DNA from: an uncultured Pseudomonadales bacterium
GTDB taxonomy: Bacteria > Pseudomonadota > Gammaproteobacteria > Pseudomonadales > Porticoccaceae
Direction: 5' to 3'
Length of the DNA stretch: 64,000 nucleotides
Assembly: GCA_943787675.1 (NCBI GenBank)
Contig: CALSNK010000017.1
Coordinates: 62,001 to 126,000 of the forward strand
Position 1 is the stretch's first letter, and every line of letters starts with the position of its first letter. This document shows positions 43,093-50,537 of the stretch, in pieces. The position numbers were made by a program, and so were the translations under genes. The notes under the pieces are model-generated. The model was not told where the DNA came from and did no database searches. It saw only the letters and a list, made by a program, of their open reading frames with translations.

Positions 43093-43103
43093 GGCGTTTA
43101 CTG

Positions 43104-44027
43104 ATGAAAATTTCTACCGGACAACTATTTGAGCGAGCAGTAACTCAGATGAATACCCAGCAATCTGCGGTTGCAAAAATGCAGGCGCAGCTGGCGTCGG
43201 GCAAACAGATTGTTCAGGCCAGTGATGACCCGGATAAGGTTGGGTTAATTCAGCGTCTCAATACGGCCTCCCAAAGACAGGATGTGTATGAGCAAAGTCT
43301 GAATACAGTAAATGGTCGTTTGGTTGCGGAAGAGGCATCGATAGTTGCAACTGATAATATTTTGCAGCGCGTGCGCGAGCTTGCGGTTCGCGCGAGCTCA
43401 GATACGTTGTCTGCCCCAGACCGCGAAATTATCTCGATTGAGGTTTCTGCGCTCAAAGAGAGCCTGATGCAATTGGCTAATACTCAGGATATAAATGGCA
43501 ACTATGTGTTTGCTGGATCTATGAGCAATACAGTGCCATATACCGAGGATACCTTTGGTCAGGTTAGTTATAACGGCGATGATCGGCATATTGCGGTGGA
43601 TGTTTCAGAACAGCGTCGCTTGACTATGAATCGTCCCGGCAGTGAAGTATTTGATAGTGTTGTGCGCCAGGAATCTGACGACAGTACTCAGAGAGTTGGC
43701 TTCTTTGGTGTTATTGAAGATTTTGCCAGTGCTCTTAAAAACAACGACACCGACGGTATTCAGCGCAGTTTAAGCGAGGTCAGTGATTTGTCTGCATCAG
43801 TGTCTGTGTCACTGGCAGATGTAGGTAGTCGCCTTAGCGTGGTTGATTCTCAGCGCGATATGCTCAGCGATGCCAAGCTCAGATATCAGATGCTGTTGTC
43901 TCAGGTCGAAGATCTAGATTACGCAACAGCAGTAACCGAACTCTCTGCTGAATTACTCTCGATGGAGGCAGCGCAGAGCAGCTTTGCCAAAATCTCTCAG
44001 TTAAGTTTATTTGACTATATTCGTTGA
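43104..44027 (+). CDS. flgL: Hook-associated protein FlgL
   Basis: FlgL is the second hook-filament junction protein. At 307 aa, N-terminal MKISTGQLFERAVTQMNTQQ and ASGKQIVQASDDPDKVGLIQ are typical; so is NVNGNYVFAGS-like DINGNYVFAGSMSNTVPYTE. The C-terminal flagellin-like helix is DLDYATAVTELSAELLSMEA. It lies 11 bp after flgK and 14 bp before fliD. Confidence 0.96.
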   Translation: MKISTGQLFERAVTQMNTQQSAVAKMQAQLASGKQIVQASDDPDKVGLIQRLNTASQRQDVYEQSLNTVNGRLVAEEASIVATDNILQRVRELAVRASSDTLSAPDREIISIEVSALKESLMQLANTQDINGNYVFAGSMSNTVPYTEDTFGQVSYNGDDRHIAVDVSEQRRLTMNRPGSEVFDSVVRQESDDSTQRVGFFGVIEDFASALKNNDTDGIQRSLSEVSDLSASVSVSLADVGSRLSVVDSQRDMLSDAKLRYQMLLSQVEDLDYATAVTELSAELLSMEAAQSSFAKISQLSLFDYIR

Positions 44028-44041
44028 TCAGGAATTTATAG

Positions 44042-45460
44042 ATGGCTGATGCCGGCAGTGTTTCTTCACAAGTTTTAACGACCCTGGGTGTAGGCTCAGG
44101 ATTAGACGTATTCAAACTCGCCCAAGATTTGACCGATGTCGAAAAAGTGCCCAAAAAGGAATCGATCGAAAGTGATATCACCGCGACCGAAGCATCGATT
44201 TCAGGTTATGGTCTAGTTTCTTTTCAAGTCGGACAGTTACAAAAAGCTTTTGAGACACTCAATGATGCCGATGAGTTGGCAACCAGTACTGGCAGCTCCT
44301 CTAATACCTCGGCGATTAGTCTAACCTCTCTTGACGGTGCGGCTGCTACCGGTGCTTACGATATTACTGTCACCAGGCTGGCTCAAGAGCAGCGCATGAT
44401 TTCGGATGAATATACTGCTACCACAACAACGCTAAATAGCAGCGCCTTCGATATTTCTATCGCAGTGGGCAGTTCCACTATCACAACAACGGCAGTTACC
44501 GTTTCCACACCGACACCCGCGGGTGTTGTTTCGGCTATTAATGCCGCCAGCACAGGCGTCACCGCAAGCTTGGTTGATACCGGAATCGGCGGCACCAACT
44601 ACCGTATTATCTTGACCGGCCCAACGGGCAGCGAAGGGGCTTTTACAATGACCTCAACCCCAGATCTGGGTTTTGGTGACAGCGGCAATACATTGCAGGC
44701 AGCTCAAGATTCCATTATTAACTTCGACGGCTTAACGGTCACCAGAAGTAGCAACGAAATCTCTGATGTGATTGCGGGTGCAACAATATCTTTGACTGAG
44801 ACAACGTCCACGGCCGTGCGCTTAAATATCGTCAGTGACAGGACTACGTTAAAGACCAATCTTGAAAATGTAGTGACTGCATATAATGATTTAAACACCC
44901 TGTTTACAGAATTGACTGCAGAGGGTTCTGAGGCAGAATTGGGCGGCGCACTGGCGGATGATACTTCTTTGGTCCGCTACCTCAAAAGTCAGATTCGAAG
45001 CGCTTTATTTGCAGATTCCTCGACCACCTCGGGTAGTGTTTCAGCCCTGCGTGACCTTGGGGTTAGTATAGATAAAACGGGTAATCTGACTCTCAATGAA
45101 ACGACGTATGATGCAGTTGTTGCGTCCAGCTATGATGATGTAGTGATGATGCTGTCGGCTAATACTAGCGATCAAAATCTGTTTGGCACAGAGAGTAAAG
45201 GTCTGTCACAGGATATTGCTACAATTTTAGAAGACTTTAGCGACAGTACTGGTGTCCTTACCACCAGAACCAGTAACGCAGAGGGGTCATTGCAAGACTA
45301 TAAAGACGAATTAGTAAAATTGGAGGCGCGTATGGAAGGTGTCTACCAGCGGTATTTAACCCAATTTAGCGCGATGGAATCGCTGATAGCTAGCATGGAT
45401 ACCACCAAGGATTACTTGGAGGGCCAGCTGGAATCTCTCTCTAAAGCATACGATTCATAA
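44042..45460 (+). CDS. fliD: Flagellar filament cap protein FliD
   Basis: FliD caps the filament and folds incoming flagellin. At 472 aa, the N-terminus (TTLGVGSGLDVFKLAQDLTD) and the C-terminal coiled helices (LVKLEARMEGVYQRYLTQFS, then AMESLIASMDTTKDYLEGQL) are typical. The middle is a Thr/Ser-rich D2/D3 domain. Here fliD follows flgL directly; the usual flaG-fliD-fliS order is broken, with flaG at 50538 on the other strand and no fliS seen. No own promoter is visible just upstream. Confidence 0.94.
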   Translation: MADAGSVSSQVLTTLGVGSGLDVFKLAQDLTDVEKVPKKESIESDITATEASISGYGLVSFQVGQLQKAFETLNDADELATSTGSSSNTSAISLTSLDGAAATGAYDITVTRLAQEQRMISDEYTATTTTLNSSAFDISIAVGSSTITTTAVTVSTPTPAGVVSAINAASTGVTASLVDTGIGGTNYRIILTGPTGSEGAFTMTSTPDLGFGDSGNTLQAAQDSIINFDGLTVTRSSNEISDVIAGATISLTETTSTAVRLNIVSDRTTLKTNLENVVTAYNDLNTLFTELTAEGSEAELGGALADDTSLVRYLKSQIRSALFADSSTTSGSVSALRDLGVSIDKTGNLTLNETTYDAVVASSYDDVVMMLSANTSDQNLFGTESKGLSQDIATILEDFSDSTGVLTTRTSNAEGSLQDYKDELVKLEARMEGVYQRYLTQFSAMESLIASMDTTKDYLEGQLESLSKAYDS

Positions 45461-45479
45461 CAAGCATTAAAGTGTAGGC

Positions 45480-45516
45480 AAAAAAAACCCAGTGCTACCT
45501 ATCAAATAGCACCGGG
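45480..45516 (-). terminator. Intrinsic terminator after flagellin 1
   Basis: On the minus strand a stem CCCGGTGCTA/TAGCACTGGG with one mismatch is followed by eight Ts. It lies between the convergent fliD and the first flagellin and would stop flagellin transcripts. Confidence 0.85.
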
Positions 45517-45552
45517 CACCGCGAGCGAGGATAGGGCTCGTTGGGTGTTTTT

Positions 45553-46422
45553 TTACTTCAGTAGAGCCATTACAGATAGTGCCTGCTGATTAGCCTGTGA
45601 AAGCATAGCAGTACTGGCTTGCGCGATAATCTGCGTGCGCGCCAGTTCTGTAGTTTCCTTTGCATAATCTGCATCTGCAATACGGCTGCGAGCCGCTGAC
45701 GCATTTTGTGAAGCGTTAGCCAGGTTGTCCACTGCAAACTCAAGCGTATTTAGAGTAGAACCCAATACCGAGCGCTTTGCATCAAGACCAGCGATAGAAA
45801 CATCAATCGCCGTTAAAGATGTGTTGGCAAGTGTAGCCGTGGTGATTGTCAATGAACTAATATCATTGCCAAACACACCGCCAGCTGTCGCGCCTGCTGA
45901 GTAGCTGGCATCACCTTCAAGCTGTAAATCACCAAGATTAACGGTGATCGTTTGATCTGCTTCGTAACCTACTTGAAAAGTCATCAAGCCATTGGCGCCT
46001 GCTGAGCCATCCAATAAATTTGCTCCATTCCACTGGGTGTTGTCCGCAATACGTTCGATCTCTGTTCGCAGTGCAACAAACTCAGTATTTAAAGCAGTTA
46101 AATCAGTGCTGGACAATGTTCCGTTGCCGCCTTGAACAGACAGCTCACGCATACGTTGAAGCATGTTACTTACTTCAATCATTGCACCATCCGCAGTAGA
46201 GATAAGTGAAATAGCATCATTGCCATTTCTCACAGCCTGATCAATACCTCTGATTTGTGATGTTAGTTTTGATGCTACTGCAAGTCCTGCAGCATCGTCA
46301 GATGCAGAATTAATACGCGAGCCAGTAGCGAGTCGCTCCATAGCTTTTGTCATTTCTCTGTCATTTTTTGCAAGTGCGTTAGCCGAAATTTGAGCGGCAA
46401 CATTTGTGTTGATAGTAGCCAT
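45553..46422 (-). CDS. fliC: Flagellin 1
   Basis: This is a filament subunit, 289 aa. The conserved N-terminal D0/D1 (NTNVAAQISANALAKNDREM, then GSRINSASDDAAGLAVASKL, TSQIRGIDQAVRNGNDAISL) and C-terminal D1/D0 (ARSRIADADYAKETTELART, QIIAQASTAMLSQANQQA) are complete. The central domain is very short, so a thin filament surface is expected. It has its own sigma28 promoter (46502-46528), a structured leader and its own terminator. It is the most diverged of the three short flagellins here. Confidence 0.97.
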   Translation of the reverse strand: MATINTNVAAQISANALAKNDREMTKAMERLATGSRINSASDDAAGLAVASKLTSQIRGIDQAVRNGNDAISLISTADGAMIEVSNMLQRMRELSVQGGNGTLSSTDLTALNTEFVALRTEIERIADNTQWNGANLLDGSAGANGLMTFQVGYEADQTITVNLGDLQLEGDASYSAGATAGGVFGNDISSLTITTATLANTSLTAIDVSIAGLDAKRSVLGSTLNTLEFAVDNLANASQNASAARSRIADADYAKETTELARTQIIAQASTAMLSQANQQALSVMALLK

Positions 46423-46448
46423 TTTTTTTCCTTTTTTTAACCTTTGAA

Positions 46449-46475
46449 TTTTAGTTAACGTTGCCAGCTAAAATT
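46449..46475 (-). promoter_or_regulatory. Conserved leader element of flagellin 1 mRNA
   Basis: A 27-base block here is identical to 47567-47593 before flagellin 2. On the transcript AATTTTAG and CTAAAATT can pair around a 13-base loop. It lies about 25 bases upstream of the start codon and inside the transcribed leader predicted from the sigma28 promoter. Confidence 0.6.
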
Positions 46476-46501
46476 TAACTTCTGACTCTTCGTTACTAAG
46501 G

Positions 46502-46528
46502 GTATCGGCAGTACTACTTTATACTTTA
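46502..46528 (-). promoter_or_regulatory. Sigma28 promoter for flagellin 1
   Basis: On the minus strand TAAAGTAT, eleven bases, GCCGATAC: a very good FliA promoter. The start site should be near 46495, giving a leader of about 70 bases. Confidence 0.88.
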
Positions 46529-46536
46529 GATAAAGT

Positions 46537-46571
46537 GGCAATAATCTGCCGAAATTCGGCAAATTATTGCC
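46537..46571. promoter_or_regulatory. 35-bp near-perfect palindrome upstream of flagellin 1 promoter
   Basis: GGCAATAAT, then TGCCGAA and its mirror TTCGGCA, then ATTATTGCC form a 35-bp inverted repeat with very few mismatches, directly upstream of the sigma28 -35 element. GGCAA/TTGCC half-sites of the same kind recur before flagellin 2, flagellin 4 and flgB, suggesting a transcription-factor operator. Confidence 0.65.
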
Positions 46572-46633
46572 AGAAAAAACGTCGGTGTTTTGCTTCAATT
46601 GTTAACAATTTAAATTAAAGAAAAGCAAAATTT

Positions 46634-46660
46634 AAAAAAACCCGACAGTGCTGCCGGGTT
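46634..46660 (-). terminator. Intrinsic terminator after flagellin 2
   Basis: On the minus strand CCCGGCA/TGTCGGG form a hairpin followed by seven Ts. A second hairpin without U-tract lies just before it at 46677-46694. Confidence 0.87.
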
Positions 46661-46676
46661 AACATAAATAGTAATA

Positions 46677-46694
46677 GGCTCCCCGAAGGGAGCC
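46677..46694 (-). other. Second 3'-UTR hairpin of flagellin 2
   Basis: GGCTCCC-TTC-GGGGAGCC on the transcript, immediately after the stop codon and before the terminator. Flagellin 3 has the same arrangement (47808-47822), so it may stabilise the message. Confidence 0.6.
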
Positions 46695-46699
46695 TGCTC

Positions 46700-47539
46700 T
46701 TATTTAAGCAGAGCTAATACGCTCTGAGCGGACTGATTAGCCTGTGAAAGCATAGCAGTACCGGCCTGTGCAATAATTTGCGTACGCGCTAGTTCTGTAG
46801 TTTCTTTAGCATAGTCTGCATCAGCGATCCCGCTGCGAGCTGCCGATGCGTTTTGTGAGGCATTGGCCAGGTTGTCTACGGCAAACTCAAGAGTGTTAAG
46901 CGCCGAACCGATAGTCGAACGTTTTGAATCAAGACCAGCGATAGCCGCATCCAGATTAGTAATCTGCGTATTGGCTAGGGTAGCAGTCGTCATGGTGATC
47001 GCTGACAAATCGGCAGCGAGAATATCACCCGCAGCCAGATTCAAGTCGCCCACATCAGCAGTGATTGTCTGATCAGCTTCATAGCCGACTTGGAATGTTA
47101 TTACTCCAGCAGTGCCAGCAGTGCCGTCGAGTAAGTTGGCACCATTCCACTGGGTATTGTCTGCGATACGATCGATTTCAGTGCGCAGGGCAACAAATTC
47201 TGTATTTAGAGCGGTTAAATCAGAGCTTGATAATGTTCCGTTACCACCTTGAACACTCAGTTCACGCATGCGCTGAAGCATGTTGCCCACTTCGATCATG
47301 GCGCCGTCTGCAGTTTGCAGCATTGAGATAGCGTCATTGCCGTTGCGCACAGCCTGATCGAGTCCTCGCACCTGAGCCGTCAGTTTAGAGGCGATGGCTA
47401 GACCGGCAGCATCATCCGAGGCAGAGTTGATTCTTGAGCCAGTAGCTAATCGCTCCATAGTTTGAGTCATAGCGCGGTCGTTCTTTGCCAGTGCGTTAGC
47501 CGAAATTTGAGCGGCGACATTAGTATTGATAACAGCCAT
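46700..47539 (-). CDS. fliC: Flagellin 2
   Basis: This 279-aa filament subunit is nearly identical to flagellin 3 over most of its length, including the short central part (DVGDLNLAAGDILAADLSAI). N- and C-terminal D0/D1 domains are complete. It has its own sigma28 promoter (47620-47646), the conserved leader element and its own terminator. The similarity to flagellin 3 at DNA level in the middle of the gene points to recent duplication or gene conversion. Confidence 0.97.
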   Translation of the reverse strand: MAVINTNVAAQISANALAKNDRAMTQTMERLATGSRINSASDDAAGLAIASKLTAQVRGLDQAVRNGNDAISMLQTADGAMIEVGNMLQRMRELSVQGGNGTLSSSDLTALNTEFVALRTEIDRIADNTQWNGANLLDGTAGTAGVITFQVGYEADQTITADVGDLNLAAGDILAADLSAITMTTATLANTQITNLDAAIAGLDSKRSTIGSALNTLEFAVDNLANASQNASAARSGIADADYAKETTELARTQIIAQAGTAMLSQANQSAQSVLALLK

Positions 47540-47566
47540 TGTATTTTCCCTTAATAATGTGTGATT

Positions 47567-47593
47567 TTTTAGTTAACGTTGCCAGCTAAAATT
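47567..47593 (-). promoter_or_regulatory. Conserved leader element of flagellin 2 mRNA
   Basis: Identical in 27 bases to the block before flagellin 1 (46449-46475), with the same potential stem. The surrounding leader sequence differs, so the element itself seems to be under selection. Confidence 0.6.
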
Positions 47594-47619
47594 GCCCATC
47601 CGGCCCGCCCTTGAATAAT

Positions 47620-47646
47620 GTATCGACAGCAAATTTGAATACTTTA
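47620..47646 (-). promoter_or_regulatory. Sigma28 promoter for flagellin 2
   Basis: On the minus strand TAAAGTAT, eleven bases, GTCGATAC. One mismatch in the -10 half; otherwise consensus. Confidence 0.85.
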
Positions 47647-47653
47647 GAAAAAG

Positions 47654-47703
47654 TGGCTTATTTTTGCCGATAGTTGGCAAAAACTTGCCAAAGTGGCATG
47701 CCG
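47654..47703. promoter_or_regulatory. Cluster of GGCAA/TTGCC half-sites upstream of flagellin 2
   Basis: TGGC, TTGCCGA, TTGGCAA, TTGCCA and the palindrome TGGCATGCCG follow each other within 50 bp directly upstream of the sigma28 promoter. TGGC-N7-TGCCGA has the same layout upstream of flagellins 1 and 4. Confidence 0.55.
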
Positions 47704-47762
47704 CTATCTCCTTGTATCGACGAGGCGCTGTTGTTGAGGCTATTAGAGAAAAAATCAAGGCG

Positions 47763-47788
47763 AAAAAAAACCCAGCAAAGTTGCTGGG
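47763..47788 (-). terminator. Intrinsic terminator after flagellin 3
   Basis: A perfect 8-bp stem CCCAGCAA/TTGCTGGG with a two-base apex is followed on the minus strand by eight Ts. Confidence 0.9.
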
Positions 47789-47807
47789 TTTTAACAAATA
47801 GTGATGG

Positions 47808-47822
47808 GCTCCCCAGGGGAGC
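47808..47822 (-). other. Second 3'-UTR hairpin of flagellin 3
   Basis: GCTCCCC and GGGGAGC form a perfect 7-bp inverted repeat around one base, just after the stop codon and before the terminator, as in flagellin 2. Confidence 0.55.
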
Positions 47823-47828
47823 AAAACC

Positions 47829-48668
47829 CTATTTAAGCAGAGCCAAAACACTTTGAGCTGACTGGTTAGCCTGTGAAAGCATTGCAGTACCAGCTTGCGC
47901 AATAATCTGCGTACGGGCCAGTTCAGTGGTTTCAGTTGCATAGTCAGCATCTTGGATGCGGCTGCGTGACGCAGAGGTGTTTTGTGAGACATTTGCTAGG
48001 TTGTCTACAGCAAACTCAAGAGTATTAATCGTCGAACCTAAAGTGGCGCGCTTTGAATCAATACCGGCAATAGCTGCATCCAGCGCAGTGACCTGAGTAT
48101 TAGCAAGGGTTGCTGTCGTTATGGTGATCGCCGACAAATCGGCAGCGAGAATATCAGCCGCAGCTAGATTCAAGTCGCCCACATCAGCAGTGATTGTCTG
48201 ATCAGCTTCATAGCCGACCTGGAATGTTATTACTCCAGCAGTGCCAGCACTGCCGTCGAGTAAATTGTCACCATTCCACTGGGTGTTGTCTGCGATACGA
48301 TCGATTTCAGTGCGCAGTGCAACAAATTCTGTATTTAGAGCGGTTAAGTCAGAGCTTGATAATGTTCCGTTACCACCTTGAACACTCAGTTCACGCATAC
48401 GCTGAAGCATGTTGCTAACTTCGATCATGGCACCGTCTGCAGTTTGCAGCATAGATATGGCGTCATTACCATTGCGAACCGCTTGATCAAGGCCACGGAT
48501 CTGCGAGGTCATCTTGGATGCTATGGCAAGACCAGCTGCGTCATCAGAGGCAGAGTTAATTCGTTGTCCAGTAGATAGACGCTCCATAGTTTGAGTCATA
48601 GCGCGGTCATTTTTTGCTAATGCGTTTGCCGTGATAGTTGCGGCAATATTTGTATTGATAACAGCCAT
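47829..48668 (-). CDS. fliC: Flagellin 3
   Basis: This 279-aa filament subunit is close to flagellin 2 but with differences at the N-terminus (NTNIAATITANALAKNDRAM, GQRINSASDDAAGLAIASKM) and in the C-terminal part (NVSQNTSASRSRIQDADYAT). Domains are complete and the central region is short. It has its own sigma28 promoter (48746-48772) and terminator. The leader lacks the 27-base element but can form its own stem (GCAAGTTA/TAACCTGC near 48713-48735). Confidence 0.97.
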   Translation of the reverse strand: MAVINTNIAATITANALAKNDRAMTQTMERLSTGQRINSASDDAAGLAIASKMTSQIRGLDQAVRNGNDAISMLQTADGAMIEVSNMLQRMRELSVQGGNGTLSSSDLTALNTEFVALRTEIDRIADNTQWNGDNLLDGSAGTAGVITFQVGYEADQTITADVGDLNLAAADILAADLSAITITTATLANTQVTALDAAIAGIDSKRATLGSTINTLEFAVDNLANVSQNTSASRSRIQDADYATETTELARTQIIAQAGTAMLSQANQSAQSVLALLK

Positions 48669-48745
48669 TGTAAATATCCTCTTGTGTATAAAAAATTAGG
48701 TCATTCATTTAGCAGGTTATTGATAGTAACTTGCTCATACCAGTT

Positions 48746-48772
48746 AGATCGGCATGACCTATAAATACTTGA
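48746..48772 (-). promoter_or_regulatory. Sigma28 promoter for flagellin 3
   Basis: On the minus strand TCAAGTAT, eleven bases, GCCGATCT. Good -35 half and spacing; two mismatches at the end of the -10 half. Confidence 0.78.
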
Positions 48773-48857
48773 ATACTATTTTGCTGTGGTGCACAGAGGG
48801 ATCATTAAAGGCGAGAGATAAAGGGCTTTGCCCCTATGCATAACTTTATAGGGAGCC

Positions 48858-48892
48858 AAAAACACAACAACCCCTGGCTGGAGGGGTTGTTG
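48858..48892 (-). terminator. Intrinsic terminator after flagellin 4
   Basis: On the minus strand CAACAACCCCT and AGGGGTTGTTG form a perfect 11-bp stem with a six-base loop, followed by TGTTTTT. Confidence 0.9.
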
Positions 48893-48956
48893 GCATACAT
48901 AACTTAATCACTAGGCCGTAACAGTTAGCCTGTGATTGTTCTTATCAAGATGAGCG

Positions 48957-50135
48957 TTAGCCTTTAAGCAGAGCTAGTACAGACTGTGCTTGCTGATTGG
49001 CCTGAGTAAGCATCGCTGTACCCGCTTGCTGGATAATCTGGGTGCGCGCTAGCTCAGTCGTTTCAGCTGCGTAGTCTGCATCTTCAATGCGGCTGCGTGA
49101 AGCCGATGCGTTCTGCGAAACATTAGTCAGGTTGTCAATCGCATATTCAAGGCGATTCATGCCTGCACCAAATACAGCCCGCTGAGCATTAATTCCGTTA
49201 ATAGCTGTGTCCAAGGCGGCAATTGCACTATTAGCACCAACGTCTGTATCAATAGCGATTGATGAAATATCTGTGCCATAGACACTAGATAAAGCGGTAA
49301 CCCCTACAGTGGTTTCGGCAACAGTCCCAGCCGTGCCGTTCTCGGATAATGTTGGTGCAACGGTTACAACGGCGGCATCATCATAAGTCAGGGTTAACGT
49401 GCCGGTGCCATCTGAGGCGGTTAGGCGCGTCAATGAACCGTCAGCTTCAATAGCAGCGGCTAAGCCTGCTACAGTAGTTAATGCGCCGACGGTTGTGGCA
49501 TCAAGCGTCAATGTATTTTGACCATCGCTGATGACAAAATTTCCCGCTAGTGCAGCAACTTGAGTGTCAGTGATACTGAAATCATAAACCGCATTTACGC
49601 CAGTTACGTCAGAAGTCGATGCGTCGAGGTTCCAGTCACCAAAGGCAACACTCATTGTTTGTAGTGAATTGGCGCCGACTTGAAAAACTGCCGTGCCGTT
49701 GCTGGAAGTTCCAGCTGCACCGCTAAGTACATTCTCGCCATTCCATTGGGTCTGATTTGCAATGCGATCAATCTCAGTGCGCAATGCAACAAATTCTAGG
49801 TTTAGGCTACTTTGATCGGTAGACGTTACTGTGCCGTTGGAAGCCTGAACCGAAAGTTCACGCATACGCTGCATCATATTGCCAATCTCGATGGATGCGC
49901 CATCGGCAGTTTGGATCATGCTGATTGCGTCACCGGCATTTTGTACTGCCTGATCTACGCCTTGTATTTGTGCCGTCATCCGTGAAGATACAGCAAGGCC
50001 TGCTGCGTCGTCTTTGGCAGAGTTAATGCTCTTGCCTGTGGATAGACGTTCCATAGTGGCAGACATGTCTCGATCATTTCTCGCTAGCGCGTTTGTTGTC
50101 ATCATCGCGGCGATATTTGTATTTATAACAGCCAT
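48957..50135 (-). CDS. fliC: Flagellin 4, sigma54-dependent type, with enlarged central domain
   Basis: This 392-aa filament subunit is about 110 residues longer than its three neighbours. Conserved ends are complete (NTNIAAMMTTNALARNDRDM, GKSINSAKDDAAGLAVSSRM; ASRSRIEDADYAAETTELAR, QQAGTAMLTQANQQAQS). The central insert (about residues 180-290) is Thr/Ala/Gly-rich with beta-type sequence (FVISDGQNTLTLDATTVG). Its promoter is sigma54-type, unlike the other three. This matches the Vibrio pattern in which one core flagellin (FlaA) depends on FlrC/RpoN and the others on FliA, so this is probably the essential filament subunit. Confidence 0.96.
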   Translation of the reverse strand: MAVINTNIAAMMTTNALARNDRDMSATMERLSTGKSINSAKDDAAGLAVSSRMTAQIQGVDQAVQNAGDAISMIQTADGASIEIGNMMQRMRELSVQASNGTVTSTDQSSLNLEFVALRTEIDRIANQTQWNGENVLSGAAGTSSNGTAVFQVGANSLQTMSVAFGDWNLDASTSDVTGVNAVYDFSITDTQVAALAGNFVISDGQNTLTLDATTVGALTTVAGLAAAIEADGSLTRLTASDGTGTLTLTYDDAAVVTVAPTLSENGTAGTVAETTVGVTALSSVYGTDISSIAIDTDVGANSAIAALDTAINGINAQRAVFGAGMNRLEYAIDNLTNVSQNASASRSRIEDADYAAETTELARTQIIQQAGTAMLTQANQQAQSVLALLKG

Positions 50136-50169
50136 AGTTCATTCCTCATTAATCGTTCAAGTTATGCTT

Positions 50170-50190
50170 CTGAGACGCAGTGCGCCTCAG
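50170..50190 (-). other. 5'-UTR hairpin of flagellin 4 mRNA
   Basis: CTGAG(A)CGC and GCG(C)CTCAG pair around AGT with one mismatch. It lies about 35 bases upstream of the start codon, inside the roughly 160-base leader predicted from the sigma54 promoter. Confidence 0.5.
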
Positions 50191-50307
50191 AACAGTCTTT
50201 TAGGTCAATATGCCGTGCGTTACCCACGGTTGCCTTAAGATTTGGCGATTGATTCAAAAAGGTTTATCAGTAAAGCCGAAGCTCAAAAGTGCTTACAGCT
50301 AAGATAA

Positions 50308-50323
50308 TGCAAACATGATGCCA
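50308..50323 (-). promoter_or_regulatory. Sigma54 promoter for flagellin 4
   Basis: On the minus strand TGGCAT, five bases, TTGCA: a consensus -24/-12 element. Transcription would start near 50297, giving a leader of about 160 bases. FleR is the likely activator by analogy with Vibrio flaA. Confidence 0.88.
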
Positions 50324-50408
50324 ACTTTATGGGAGACGCCGCTTTATTAAATTAAATTGATAAATATCAGTAACTTAGAGGATTTTAGTGTGAGGGGGTG
50401 TGGTTCTG

Positions 50409-50437
50409 TTGCCGCTGATGTGGCAGTATTTTGCCGA
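50409..50437. promoter_or_regulatory. Possible activator site upstream of flagellin 4 promoter
   Basis: TTGCC, GGCA, then TTGCCGA within 29 bp, about 100 bp upstream of the sigma54 promoter, an enhancer-like distance. A further CCGGCAA lies at 50463 and TTGCC/TTGGCGA at 50231-50247 in the leader. The 400-bp gap 50136-50537 holds these sites, the sigma54 promoter and the leader hairpin; I see no gene in it. Confidence 0.5.
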
Positions 50438-50537
50438 TTTGAAATACCAGGGTGTCAGAAATCCGGCAATGTAGCGGAACACATAGATGGTAGCTGGGTT
50501 ACATAAGTCACTCAGCTAGAAAAGCGAGGTAATCTGG

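Noticed and set aside
46537-46571. TGGCAA...TTGCC as a sigma54 promoter for flagellin 1
   Set aside because: The GG to GC distance is one base short on either strand. The sequence is better read as a palindromic operator.
47674-47992. Minus-strand and plus-strand open frames in the flagellin 2/3 gap as small genes
   Set aside because: They overlap terminator and promoter elements and have no ribosome binding site or coding character.
45553-50135. Repeats among the flagellin genes as a CRISPR or mobile element
   Set aside because: They are explained by four paralogous coding sequences; no spacer pattern, transposase or target duplication.
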